Below are positions 1 to 8,887 of a stretch of 64,000 nt of DNA, piece after piece. The notes beneath the pieces are model-generated. The model worked only from the letters and a program-made list of their open reading frames with translations, made no database searches and was not told where the DNA came from. This DNA comes from Pseudomonadota bacterium (GTDB lineage Bacteria; Desulfobacterota; Syntrophorhabdia; Syntrophorhabdales; Syntrophorhabdaceae), in NCBI GenBank assembly GCA_026388315.1, contig JAPLKA010000043.1:1-64000 (forward strand), written 5' to 3'. The position numbers and the translations under genes were made by a program. The stretch's first letter is position 1. Each line of letters starts with the position of its first letter.

Positions 1-1
1 A

Positions 2-133
2 GCCGGAGAGAATGCCTGTTACCTGCTCCTGGCATTTATCTCACTGAAGATGGAGATGAACTGGAGAACAACGAAAATAGGGAAGGTACGTCCTAATTTG
101 CCCCTCTATAAAAAATTTACACAATTATGTTGA
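2..133 (+). pseudogene. C-terminal end of a transposase-like ORF, cut by the window edge
   Basis: The second frame is open from base 2 to a TGA at 131-133, giving 43 residues that end in a basic segment (WRTTKIGKVRPNLPLYKKF). The style, an alpha-helical stretch followed by W-R-x-x-x-I-G-K-V-R, is one I associate with transposase C-termini, but I cannot assign an IS family. It overlaps the end of the kinase gene on the other strand by 17 bases. It could be intact upstream of the window. Confidence 0.3.
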
Positions 134-1736
134 CAGTACCGAAATAAAACGTTGCACCGGCGTTTACCTTCGCCTCAGCCCACACCTCTCCGCCATGTCG
201 ATTGATAACACGTTTTACAATTGCCAATCCAATACCCGTCCCTTCAAACTCGTCAGAGTTGTGAAGCCGTTCAAAAACTTCGAATATCTTTTGGGCATGA
301 TCCATTGAAAAACCCACTCCGTTGTCTTTGACATAATAAACATGTTTTTCAGGTTCAACCCGTCCTCCCACCTCTATGAATATTTTACCCTTGGGTTTAC
401 TATACTTGATAGCGTTGCTTAAGAGATTGGAAACAACCTGTCTCACCATCGCACCATCTGCACGTGACTTTGATAATGGTTTTATGTTCAGTTCGATTTC
501 ACATTCCGTGTATATCGCCTTGAGCTGTTCAAAAGCCTCTCTTACAATTTTATCCATATCAACAGACGAAATCTCGATATTTTTACGCCCTAAGCTGAAA
601 AAAGCAAGGAGATCATCAATGAGCTCTCTCATTTGTATCGAACTTTTGTTTATCATTGCGAGGGACTGCTGTCCTTTTGTATCCAGAATGCTGGTATATT
701 GCCTGAGCAATCTGTGGGAGAGGCCTTCGATTGCAATGACAGGCGTCTTCAGGTCATGAGATACAGAGTAGTTAAAGGTTCTCAATTCCTGATTGATAGT
801 TTCGGTTTCTTTGATATGTTGTCCGAGTTTCTCATTTAAACTTTCCAGTTCTGCCGTTCTTTCCCTGACCCTCCTTTCCAGTTCATCATGGGCTTTCTTA
901 AGCGCCCTTTCTGCACGTTTTTGCTTTGTAATATCAGAGAGCATCACAATATATCTGCCCTCATCAAGGTAATATGGTCTGAATTCAACCTCTTTTTTCT
1001 TTCCATTTTTACACACAATAGTGAATATCTGTAAAACACCTTTTCTGGTAATATCGTTCTTCCATGCCCGGATAACATTTTCTCTGTAGTTTTCGTCGGG
1101 ATATACCTTACGAAACCAGTCACGCCCTGTGGGGACATCTTCAAACGTATAACCTGTAATCCTCGTGAATTCCTCATTCATGTAAAGATACCTTCCATCC
1201 CTATCCATCATTACAACACCATAAGGCGCCTTCTGTAAAATTGAGAAAAAGGTTTTTCTTTCCTTTTGGAGAAGTATATCTAACTTCTTCTTTTCGGTAA
1301 TATCATCGACCATCTCAATCGCTGCAACAATATTACCATCATTATCTTTCAGAGGGGATGAAACGATCCTGTAACGTATGCTTTCTTTTCCCGCAGGAGT
1401 ATCGGTAACTGACTCGTAGACCTGACCGTCCAAGAGCGTTTTATACGTCGGACAGTAAGAACAAATGGCATCTCTCGGTGGATTATTGAATGCCTTATAA
1501 CAAACCGGATTTTTTGAGGTATCGATATCTGGGAACCACTTCTTCATCTGATTGTTCAGGGAGAGGATTTCCATGTGCGGGCTGATGAGTGCAACGCCTA
1601 CGCCTATATTGTCGATAACACCACTGTATCTCTCTTCTAACTCCCTCAGCCCATCTACTGCACTTTTTCGCTCAAGGCCAAGCCGTTTTATCTCACATAT
1701 AAGCTGTTCTTTTGTCTTATCTTCATAGCCCATCAC
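117..1736 (-). CDS. PAS-domain sensor histidine kinase
   Basis: Cytosolic hybrid-free sensor kinase of 539 residues with no membrane segment. Two PAS domains (about 35-150 and 160-275) are followed by a coiled coil (275-318), a HisKA domain with phospho-acceptor His327 in SVSHDLKTP, and an HATPase domain with N box NLLSNAIKYS, G1 DNGVGF and G2 GTGIGLAIV near the C-terminus. The first PAS holds C79, C92 and C95 in a C-x12-C-x2-C pattern that recurs in anaerobe PAS proteins and may bind metal or sense redox. GTG at 1736 and ATG at 1733 are both possible starts behind a weak AGGA. No response regulator is adjacent, so its partner is unknown (orphan kinase). Confidence 0.88.
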   Translation of the reverse strand: MMGYEDKTKEQLICEIKRLGLERKSAVDGLRELEERYSGVIDNIGVGVALISPHMEILSLNNQMKKWFPDIDTSKNPVCYKAFNNPPRDAICSYCPTYKTLLDGQVYESVTDTPAGKESIRYRIVSSPLKDNDGNIVAAIEMVDDITEKKKLDILLQKERKTFFSILQKAPYGVVMMDRDGRYLYMNEEFTRITGYTFEDVPTGRDWFRKVYPDENYRENVIRAWKNDITRKGVLQIFTIVCKNGKKKEVEFRPYYLDEGRYIVMLSDITKQKRAERALKKAHDELERRVRERTAELESLNEKLGQHIKETETINQELRTFNYSVSHDLKTPVIAIEGLSHRLLRQYTSILDTKGQQSLAMINKSSIQMRELIDDLLAFFSLGRKNIEISSVDMDKIVREAFEQLKAIYTECEIELNIKPLSKSRADGAMVRQVVSNLLSNAIKYSKPKGKIFIEVGGRVEPEKHVYYVKDNGVGFSMDHAQKIFEVFERLHNSDEFEGTGIGLAIVKRVINRHGGEVWAEAKVNAGATFYFGTVNIIV

Positions 1737-1797
1737 ATGTTCCTATACCAAAGTATAGCATATTTATTATGTTTTAGGATTTTAAGAAATGAATGTC

Positions 1798-2562
1798 TTA
1801 CTTCATATCCCAGTCGTTCACATAGAATGGATTAAACTGGTCTGATGGGATCTGAACAGGCTTCATATGTGAGGATCTCCATTTCATCCAGAACCTTCCC
1901 GATACAACAACACCGAGTGCAAAGAAGGCCTGCACACTATACTCAACAAGCTGACCAGGGTTATGGAATATCTTTTCCACCATCGGGTCTTCCATAATCA
2001 TGCTGCCCGCAACTTTACCGAGAATAGCGGCTCCAATCCATATAATAACCGGGAATCTTTCCATAAGCCGTGAAAGGAAACTGCTCGCAAGAATCACAAT
2101 GGGGATGCTCATGCCAAGTCCGATAACAAGAAGGGTGAGATTCCCCCTGCTTGCCCCGGCCACAGCGAGAACATTGTCTACGCTCATGACAAGGTCGGCA
2201 ATGAGAATTGTTGTTATAGCTTTCCAGACATTTTTTACATTATTTTCTGCATTTCCCTCAGCGCCTTCTTCCAGGAAAAGTTTTACTGCAATCCAGGCAA
2301 CAAGGATACCACCTGCAAGCTTCATAAAGGGAATATCAAGGAGCTTTGCCGCAAAAAAGGTAAGCACAATGCGCAGCAGCACCGCAATGCCTGTACCATA
2401 GAGAATCCCCTGCTTTCTCTGCTTATCCGGAAGGGATCGTACTGCCATGGCAATGACTACTGCGTTGTCTCCAGAAAGGACAATATTAACAAGCATAATG
2501 CTCAGAAGCGCAACAGCAAATTCCATATTAAAGGAGAAGTTGAAAAGGTGTCCTATATCCAT
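1798..2562 (-). CDS. TerC/YjbE-family integral membrane protein
   Basis: 254-residue multi-spanning inner-membrane protein of the TerC family, whose characterised members handle Mn2+ or other metals. Both acidic family motifs are present: SGDNAVVIAMA near residue 30 and SVDNVLAVAGA near 125, related by the internal duplication typical of the family. About seven hydrophobic segments are visible. The ATG at 2562 has a strong GGAGG six bases upstream. TerC genes are often under the yybP-ykoY Mn riboswitch; I looked for its conserved loops in 2563-2760 and did not find them. It stands alone between the kinase and the integrated elements. Confidence 0.85.
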   Translation of the reverse strand: MDIGHLFNFSFNMEFAVALLSIMLVNIVLSGDNAVVIAMAVRSLPDKQRKQGILYGTGIAVLLRIVLTFFAAKLLDIPFMKLAGGILVAWIAVKLFLEEGAEGNAENNVKNVWKAITTILIADLVMSVDNVLAVAGASRGNLTLLVIGLGMSIPIVILASSFLSRLMERFPVIIWIGAAILGKVAGSMIMEDPMVEKIFHNPGQLVEYSVQAFFALGVVVSGRFWMKWRSSHMKPVQIPSDQFNPFYVNDWDMK

Positions 2563-2814
2563 TATATCCTCCGTAGGATGCGAATTAACTTATTCATGCA
2601 ATAGTTATAACCGCTTTGCAGTTTTTTATGAATCGGGCGATTCCTGATTAAAGTGCGGGATTTACCTGAAACTAAGGGTGTATAAGGAGGAGTATAGGTA
2701 GGGGAAAAGATAGCGTTGCATATCAAATGCAAGTGCTATACGAAAAGATTCTTTGAAAAATTATATTTTAAAGATTTATAAAATATGATGAATGCTTGGA
2801 ATCATTAAAGAAAA

Positions 2815-2842
2815 ATGGCGGAGGGAGTAGGATTTGAACCCA
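2815..2842. repeat. att core copy 1 (tRNA-Ser 3' end)
   Basis: 28 bases identical to 20054-20081, i.e. the complement of the tRNA-Ser T-loop through the encoded CCA plus two flanking bases. The rest of the tRNA is absent here, so this is the displaced original 3' end (distal att site). Identity to the copies at 14341 and 20054 was read directly. Confidence 0.9.
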
Positions 2843-2881
2843 CTTTACCCCTTGATATCATTGACTCTACGAGTGAAATAA

Positions 2882-2898
2882 AACAGAAATAGAACAGA
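2882..2898. repeat. Left arm-type direct repeat of element 1
   Basis: The 17-mer AACAGAAATAGAACAGA recurs exactly at 14284-14300. It lies 39 bases from the end of core copy 1, mirroring the 40-base gap on the other side. In the excised circle the two copies would flank the core in direct orientation, as arm-type integrase binding sites do. Confidence 0.65.
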
Positions 2899-3191
2899 GT
2901 GTGGTTAACCTGTTTTTATGTTTCGTAAAGAAATAGAGAAGAAAACAAATTTTTGGAAAGTAGTCAATGTCACCCGCACCTACTGGGGGAATACATCACC
3001 CACGCACTATAAAAATATAATTATTTAGAACACCTACAACTAAACAGATTCAGTTAAATAAAATGCTAAGGATTACCGATTGAAACGAAGCATAACGCCT
3101 TTTTTATATCCAGATTCTAACATAGAAACTGGACCGGTTTTGTGGGGCAGGTCGCTTGACATATAAAAATGACATAGGGTAATCTGTAGTT

Positions 3192-5333
3192 ATGGACCTC
3201 ATACAAAACTGTGACAGGGCGGATACCCCCGACAAATGCTCAGGGGAAACGCTCTTCATAAGGGATATGCAATTTCCGGGGGTGCTCGATGCAGTGACCG
3301 TCTGCTCCGCTTCACGAAGGGCGAACATACTTAAGGTAGAACTGCCGGAGATGCCGAAGGGATACTTCACGGTTGACGCCTCGGATATCCCGGGCAGAAA
3401 CCATGTCGTTTACTTTCGCGACCCCTGTCCTTATTTTGCCGAAGGCCGGGTCAACTACATAGGACAGCCGATTATGCTGGTGGTTGGTCCAGATATCCGT
3501 CTGGTGCGCAAACTGGCCGGGGAAGTCTGTATCGAATACGACGAGATACCGCCAATCAAAACTATAGACGATGCCCTTTCGGGTAATTTCCCCCCTTTAC
3601 ACAAAGACAATAATGTATATGCAGAAGAGGCGTTCCATTACGGGGAGGTGGAACAGGCATTTTCCGAGGCCGCGGAGATTTTCGAGACTGTAACCCTGAC
3701 CGGCTATCAGGAACATCTCTACATGGAACCGCAAGGGGTCGTAGCCGTGCCTGATGGCGACCGCATTACGGTCTATGCCTCAACCCAGGGACCGCACGCC
3801 GTGCGTTTGACCCTTGCCGGGGCATTCGGGTGGGACCCGGGACGGTTTCGCGTGTGCCAGACCCCTGTTGGCGGGGGGTTTGGAGGAAAGATAGAGCTGC
3901 CGCTCATCCTCGCGGGGCACGCCGCCTTTGCCGCCCTGAAATGCGGCAGGCCAGTCAGGTTGGCATATTCACGGGAAGAGGACATGCTTGCGACCACCAA
4001 GCGCCATCCGTCCAGAGCGGTTGTCCGCACGGCCCTGAATAAAGAAAAACAGATAACTGCCATTGACATCGATGTGGTTTTCCAGGCCGGCGGATATGCC
4101 TTGTCCTGCGGAATGGTTCTTGACAACGGGTTGAAAAAGGCGACCGGCGTCTATCATTTTCCAGCCGCCAGAGTCAGAGGCCGGGCAGTGGCGACAAATA
4201 ACCCCATGGGCGGAGCATTACGAGGGTTTGGCGCGCCGCAGATTTTCTTTGCCCTTGAGACCCACATGAACGCCCTGGCCCGTAAATTAGGTGTGGATCC
4301 GTTGGCCTTCAAAGCAAATTATTTCATTCGTCAGGGCAACCCTACCCTGACCGGCGGCACGTATCACTTCCATGTTTCGCTTCCTGAAGTTGTGGAAGCG
4401 GTAAAAAAAATATCCGATTACAAGAACAGGATTACCTCGCTGCCCAGGGCTCATACCAGGCTATTCGGCATAGGCCAGGCATTGTTCAACTTTGGTGCCC
4501 CATTTTCCATAGATTCCAAAATGCCTGCAGGAAATCGGTCAGGCACAATCATGTCCTTGGGATTACTCAAGTGTGAAAACGGGACAATAGAGATTCTTTC
4601 AGAATTGGTAGACATGGGCCAGGGCCTTCACACCGTCTTTCGCAAGATTGTTGCAAAAACACTTGATATTCCTATTGAACGGGTTGCATACGACAATGTT
4701 GATACGGATCACGTGCCTCCATTCACCATCACAGGCGCATCCATGTCTGTGGTAGCCATCGGGCGCACACTCAAAAATGTAGCGGAAAAACTAAAACCTC
4801 GCCTGAATGAGCCTGGCGAGATACGCATAATCGAACAATATCAGCAACCTCCCCATGTAAATTGGGATGCGGCAAAACAACAGGGCGATCCCTTCCATTC
4901 ATATGTATGGGGGGCGGTTATCGCCGAGGTGGAGGTGGACACCGTCACCTGGCAGGTCCTGGTGCGTCATCTCTGGATGGCTATTGATATAGGAACAGCC
5001 ATAGACAGACGCATCGTGCGCGGGCAGATAGACGGCGGCGTTATGCAGGGATTGGGCTATGCCCTACTCGAATCGATCCCTCCGGATACGATGATTGCAT
5101 CTTTGGCCGATTACATTATTCCCACATCTCTTGATGCCCCGGCTATTGAAAGCATCCTTGTGGAAAATCTTTATCTGGAAGGGCCTTACGGCGCGAAATG
5201 TACAGGCGAACCTCCCCTTGTCGGAATGGCCCCGGCCATAGCCGATGCTGTTGCCAACGCTTGCGGTGTTGAGATTACACAATTGCCGATTTCCCCTGAA
5301 TATTTGATGAAAAGGGTGATTGAAAAACCATGA
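3192..5333 (+). CDS. Molybdenum hydroxylase large (Moco) subunit, xanthine dehydrogenase family
   Basis: 713 residues covering the aldehyde oxidase/xanthine dehydrogenase a/b hammerhead (about 15-125) and the Moco-binding domain. GGGFGGK (227-233), ALRGFGAPQ (342-350, Arg344, Phe346) and GEPPL with the base catalyst Glu673 are present. From the GGGFGG motif to RGFG the comparison with bovine xanthine oxidase (recalled from memory) needs no gap over 110 positions; in it Glu802 becomes Ile234 and Arg880 becomes Asn312. Both residues orient purines, so xanthine is an unlikely substrate and a different N-heterocycle or aldehyde is more plausible. It is a little shorter than typical 750-780-residue relatives. 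First gene of the element 1 operon; overlaps the 2Fe-2S subunit gene by four bases (ATGA). No sulfurase or XdhC gene is adjacent. Confidence 0.9.
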   Translation: MDLIQNCDRADTPDKCSGETLFIRDMQFPGVLDAVTVCSASRRANILKVELPEMPKGYFTVDASDIPGRNHVVYFRDPCPYFAEGRVNYIGQPIMLVVGPDIRLVRKLAGEVCIEYDEIPPIKTIDDALSGNFPPLHKDNNVYAEEAFHYGEVEQAFSEAAEIFETVTLTGYQEHLYMEPQGVVAVPDGDRITVYASTQGPHAVRLTLAGAFGWDPGRFRVCQTPVGGGFGGKIELPLILAGHAAFAALKCGRPVRLAYSREEDMLATTKRHPSRAVVRTALNKEKQITAIDIDVVFQAGGYALSCGMVLDNGLKKATGVYHFPAARVRGRAVATNNPMGGALRGFGAPQIFFALETHMNALARKLGVDPLAFKANYFIRQGNPTLTGGTYHFHVSLPEVVEAVKKISDYKNRITSLPRAHTRLFGIGQALFNFGAPFSIDSKMPAGNRSGTIMSLGLLKCENGTIEILSELVDMGQGLHTVFRKIVAKTLDIPIERVAYDNVDTDHVPPFTITGASMSVVAIGRTLKNVAEKLKPRLNEPGEIRIIEQYQQPPHVNWDAAKQQGDPFHSYVWGAVIAEVEVDTVTWQVLVRHLWMAIDIGTAIDRRIVRGQIDGGVMQGLGYALLESIPPDTMIASLADYIIPTSLDAPAIESILVENLYLEGPYGAKCTGEPPLVGMAPAIADAVANACGVEITQLPISPEYLMKRVIEKP

Positions 5334-5806
5334 CTGTATCCATACCATTTGAGCTGAATGGCGTTCCGGTAGAGGCCGATGCCTCTCTGGAGACACGTCT
5401 GGTGGATGTACTACGCGAACAGTTCAAACTTACCGGAACAAAAGAGGGCTGCGGCGAGGGTGAATGCGGAGCATGTATGATCCTGCTCGACGGCCAGCCG
5501 GTTCTTTCCTGTATTACAGCGGTGGGCGCTGTGCGCGGCAGGCAGGTAACCACAATCGAGGGGTTGAGATCAACAACGGGCTTTGCCGTGCTTTCCCAGG
5601 CCTTGAATGATGCCGGGGCAGTTCAATGCGGATTCTGCACACCGGGGACGATTGTTACTGCATACGCATTGTTGAGGGATTTTCCGATGCCTGATGAAAA
5701 GACCATCCGTGAGGCTCTTGCGGGCAATCTCTGCCGCTGCACCGGGTACAACATGATCGTGGAGGCCGTCACTTTGGCGGCCCAAAAAAGGGGAGATGCA
5801 TGGTAA
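5330..5806 (+). CDS. Molybdenum hydroxylase small subunit, two [2Fe-2S] clusters
   Basis: 158 residues, the usual length for the separate iron-sulfur subunit (XdhC/CoxS/HcrC type). The plant-type ferredoxin cluster ligands are C41, C46, C49 and C61 (CGEGECGAC); the helical C-terminal cluster is bound by C100, C103, C135 and C137 (CGFC and CRC). It passes electrons from the molybdenum site to the FAD subunit. The start overlaps the large-subunit stop as ATGA and its end overlaps the FAD-subunit gene, so the three are translationally coupled. The gene order large-small-FAD differs from the commoner FAD-small-large order. Confidence 0.93.
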   Translation: MTVSIPFELNGVPVEADASLETRLVDVLREQFKLTGTKEGCGEGECGACMILLDGQPVLSCITAVGAVRGRQVTTIEGLRSTTGFAVLSQALNDAGAVQCGFCTPGTIVTAYALLRDFPMPDEKTIREALAGNLCRCTGYNMIVEAVTLAAQKRGDAW

Positions 5807-6669
5807 CCGGCACAACTTCATGCCCGGAGACAATCGAGGCAGCGGCCAAAGCTAAGGCGGACGGAGCTATATTGTACGCCGGGGGTACGGATGTCATGCT
5901 GCGTTATGCCCAGGCTATACGAACCGGCCAGACCGTCCCATTTGTTTTCCTGAATGTGGTGAACGGGCTTAAAGACGTGGTGGTCGGCGGATCGAAAACC
6001 CGTATCGGCGCGATGATTACCATGTCCAAAATAACACGGCATCCGGACATCCCCGATCTGTTGAGGCAGGCCTGCGGTGTGGTAGGCTCTCCAGCCCTGC
6101 GCAACGTTGCAACTCTTGGCGGCAATATCTGCACGGCCTCGCCTGCAGGCGACAGTCTGCCAGCATTGTGTGTCCTTGAGGCCCTTGTGGAACTGCGGTC
6201 GCCGACAAAAACACGGATTGTGCCCATTGATAAATTTATTTCCGGCCCCAAAGAAACAGTTTTGGCGCCGGACGAACTTCTTGTCGCCGTAATAATCCCG
6301 GATAACAACCTGAAATGTTTTTATCACCGCAAGGTCAGTTCAAGAACGGCAAACGCCATAACAAAGGTCTCCATTGCCGCGGCAACAACGATAGAGGACG
6401 GAATAATAAAAGACATTCGCCTGGCCTTTGGGGCAGTCGGCCCGACAGTCATCAGATGTACCTCGCTTGAACAGGAACTTAAAGGCATATCTGCAGACAA
6501 GCTTCCCAAAACGATGCCGCATTGGAAACACCAGGTGGCGAAACTGATTGAGCCGATAGACGATCTACGATCAACCGCTCAATACCGCTGCATCATTGCA
6601 TCAAACCTTTTTGAGGAAATAGTGAATGCCATAAATAAACGAGTGCCGGAGCATTCCGGCTTAATATGA
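5800..6669 (+). CDS. Molybdenum hydroxylase FAD-binding subunit
   Basis: 289 residues of the CO dehydrogenase/xanthine dehydrogenase FAD-subunit family. The FAD pyrophosphate loop AGGTDVMLR lies near residue 28 and the second FAD motif TLGGNICTASPAGD near 106, both well conserved; the C-terminal CO-dehydrogenase flavoprotein domain spans about 175-280. It would transfer electrons from the 2Fe-2S subunit to NAD+ or another acceptor. Overlaps the small-subunit gene by seven bases and the MFS gene by four. Confidence 0.92.
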   Translation: MVTGTTSCPETIEAAAKAKADGAILYAGGTDVMLRYAQAIRTGQTVPFVFLNVVNGLKDVVVGGSKTRIGAMITMSKITRHPDIPDLLRQACGVVGSPALRNVATLGGNICTASPAGDSLPALCVLEALVELRSPTKTRIVPIDKFISGPKETVLAPDELLVAVIIPDNNLKCFYHRKVSSRTANAITKVSIAAATTIEDGIIKDIRLAFGAVGPTVIRCTSLEQELKGISADKLPKTMPHWKHQVAKLIEPIDDLRSTAQYRCIIASNLFEEIVNAINKRVPEHSGLI

Positions 6670-7841
6670 CACATCCCAAAAGCCTTTACAGCAAAGAATT
6701 TATAGTCATAAACATCATTTTTTTCATTACCGCAATGGTAATGGCAATCTTTTTTCGCCTTCACCCTTACCTTGAATCCATTAATATCAACCCGGCATGG
6801 ATCGGCCCCATAATGTCTGCAGATTCCATGGCGGGGATGTTTCTGCAGCCTGTCTTCAGTTTGATGCTCACCGCAGGCAATTCAAAGAGATGGATGTACC
6901 TCGGCATCTCATGGATAATAGTTTCCTTGTTGCTTTATAACATCTATTTTACCGCGCCCGCCCTTATTGCGATAAGGATACTTCAGGGAACAGGGTTTGT
7001 CTGCGTGTCATCGGCAATAATGGCCCTTATAGCAGAATACATCCCCGTAGAAAAAAGCGGGCAGGCATTCGGTTTTATTACATCAGCGAGGCTTCTGCCG
7101 TTTGCCCTTATGCCGCCCGTGATGGGCTATTGCTTCAGCGGGACAGACGGCTTCATCACAGCGCTCAGGTATTCCGTTGTTATTATGGCATGCGCAATGG
7201 CGATACTTTTTTTGCTTAAACCCGCTTACTCACCGGGTGAAAAACAAAGAGCCTCCAAACGCCTGACCAAAGAAGAGATACTGGGCAATTTCGGGGACCG
7301 GGGCGTCCTGATGCTGCTTTTGATAAACATATTGCTCTACACCGGCTATTCAATGGCGTTCTTCTTTCTGGCGGGGTACTGCAGTTCTAAAGGGATAGCA
7401 AATCCCGGCCTGTTTTTTACCATAGCGGTATTAGTAATGATCGCGGTCAGGTTTTCCTTCGCCGTATTGTTTGACAGATTCAGCAAGTTTGCAATAACGG
7501 CCGTCTGCATGGTAGGTCTTGCCGCATGTTATTTATCTCTGCCTTTTGTTACAGGAAAGGCCGGTTTTTACACAATCGCTTTTTTTACAGGTCTCGGATG
7601 GGGGATCGCCATGCCTCTCCTTCTGGCTGTAATGTTCGACATATCGCCGCCGTCTTTCAGAGGTCTCAACTTGAACATGTCGGTTGCCATGGTGTTTGTG
7701 GGTTTTTTTGTCAGCCCCCTTGCGGGCGGCTTTATACTTGAAAGATCGGGCTACGATATGCTCTTTTATTTCTGCGGGATATTGAGCGTTATTGCCTTCC
7801 CTCTGATTATGCTTGCAAGGAGGAGTCGTGTCATCGGATGA
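6666..7841 (+). CDS. Major facilitator superfamily transporter
   Basis: 391 residues with about twelve hydrophobic segments and the central basic loop near residue 190 (EKQRASKRLTKEE), typical of 12-helix MFS permeases. No sequence feature fixes the substrate. Its ATG overlaps the FAD-subunit stop (ATGA), so it belongs to the same unit and plausibly imports the hydroxylase substrate or exports its product. No signal for a drug-efflux subfamily is clear. Confidence 0.85.
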   Translation: MTHPKSLYSKEFIVINIIFFITAMVMAIFFRLHPYLESININPAWIGPIMSADSMAGMFLQPVFSLMLTAGNSKRWMYLGISWIIVSLLLYNIYFTAPALIAIRILQGTGFVCVSSAIMALIAEYIPVEKSGQAFGFITSARLLPFALMPPVMGYCFSGTDGFITALRYSVVIMACAMAILFLLKPAYSPGEKQRASKRLTKEEILGNFGDRGVLMLLLINILLYTGYSMAFFFLAGYCSSKGIANPGLFFTIAVLVMIAVRFSFAVLFDRFSKFAITAVCMVGLAACYLSLPFVTGKAGFYTIAFFTGLGWGIAMPLLLAVMFDISPPSFRGLNLNMSVAMVFVGFFVSPLAGGFILERSGYDMLFYFCGILSVIAFPLIMLARRSRVIG

Positions 7842-8871
7842 AAGATACGAAATAGAAGAAGGGCAGAAATTTGTAATAGATATGTTCCGGAACGAAGACG
7901 CGGAGGGCGTCTCGCGCCTTTTCAGGACCGTTTATGGCGAGGACTATCCTGTAAAACTTGTTTACAATCCGGCAGCACTTATAGAGGCGCTCGATAAAAG
8001 GGAGAATATACCTGCCGTTGCCCGCACCGGAAAAGGGGATATTGTCGGCTATAGCGCGCTTTACCGGTCTGCGCCCAACCCCGGTCTTTACGAGATCGGC
8101 CAGGGCCTGGTGCTGCCTTCCTATCGCAGTGGGGGCATAATTTCAAAAATAAACTTTTTTCTCTACGATGCCTCCTCGAGACAAAACATAGATGCCGTAT
8201 TCGGCGAGGCGGTCTGTAATCATGTATATATGCAGAAAAGCGGGGCAGGTGTTATCGGAAACGATACGGAAACCGCGATCGAGATCGATCTCATGCCTGC
8301 CGAGGTATATGTCGCAGAAAAAAGCTCCTCGGGCAAGGTGGCGGCAATATCTATGTTTGCGATTTTTAATCAAAGTCCACAGACCTTATATATCCCGAAG
8401 ATATATAAGGCACCGTTTAACTACATTCTCTCTACAAAAAACATCAGGCTAAACGATAAGCATACATTTCTTGAATCCTCCGGGGTTGCACCTGTGGATA
8501 TAATATCCGAATATAAATCTCAGACCTTCGATTTTGCAAAAGTAGCTCGCATCGCTTTTTTTGAGGCAGGCGGGGATTTTGAAACAATCTTTGAAAAGAT
8601 CGAGGAAGATATACTGCTTCAGCGCATTATGGTAATCCAGGTATGGCTTAAGCTAACAACCCCCTGGATAGGCAGCATTGTCGATATGTTAAGGGGAAAG
8701 GGGTACTTTCTGGGCGGGATTCTGCCCAGGTGGTTCGGAGGCGACGGCATGCTCATGCAAAAGGTCATAGGGCGACCGAACTGGGAGGGGATTAACCTGT
8801 ATTCGGAACGTGCCCGGCAGATATTGCGTTTCATAAAAGATGACTGGCAGAAGACTTCTGCCGGTCAATAA
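7828..8871 (+). CDS. GNAT-family acyltransferase-like protein
   Basis: 347 residues from the GTG at 7828, chosen because AAGGAGG sits just upstream; a TTG fifteen bases earlier is in frame but poorly placed. The N-terminal 170 residues match the GNAT fold: FRNEDAEGVSRLF, then a motif-A-like strand-helix QGLVLPSYRSGGIISKI near 105-122 that should hold the acyl-CoA pyrophosphate. The C-terminal half has no motif I recognise. The gene overlaps the MFS stop by 14 bases. Within the operon it would acylate the product, an intermediate or a carrier. Confidence 0.7.
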   Translation: MSSDERYEIEEGQKFVIDMFRNEDAEGVSRLFRTVYGEDYPVKLVYNPAALIEALDKRENIPAVARTGKGDIVGYSALYRSAPNPGLYEIGQGLVLPSYRSGGIISKINFFLYDASSRQNIDAVFGEAVCNHVYMQKSGAGVIGNDTETAIEIDLMPAEVYVAEKSSSGKVAAISMFAIFNQSPQTLYIPKIYKAPFNYILSTKNIRLNDKHTFLESSGVAPVDIISEYKSQTFDFAKVARIAFFEAGGDFETIFEKIEEDILLQRIMVIQVWLKLTTPWIGSIVDMLRGKGYFLGGILPRWFGGDGMLMQKVIGRPNWEGINLYSERARQILRFIKDDWQKTSAGQ

Positions 8872-8887
8872 ATTCAGGAGGATATCC

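Larger units (their letters stand above)
2563..3191. other. Intergenic region containing the left end of element 1
   Basis: No convincing gene. Host-like sequence runs to about 2814, then the tRNA-Ser 3'-end copy (2815-2842) and an integrase arm-type repeat (2882-2898). From 2900 to 3190 the sequence is non-coding in appearance. A TTGACA at 3156-3161 lies 30 bases before the first gene of element 1, but the hexamers 16-18 bases downstream of it match a -10 box poorly. Confidence 0.6.

Noticed and set aside
2563-2760. Possible yybP-ykoY manganese riboswitch upstream of the TerC-family gene
   Set aside because: The conserved loop motifs of this riboswitch are not present on the minus strand between the gene and the att site.
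3156-3185. Promoter in front of the molybdenum hydroxylase operon
   Set aside because: TTGACA is perfect but no -10 hexamer with acceptable match lies at 16-18 bases; left as unproven.
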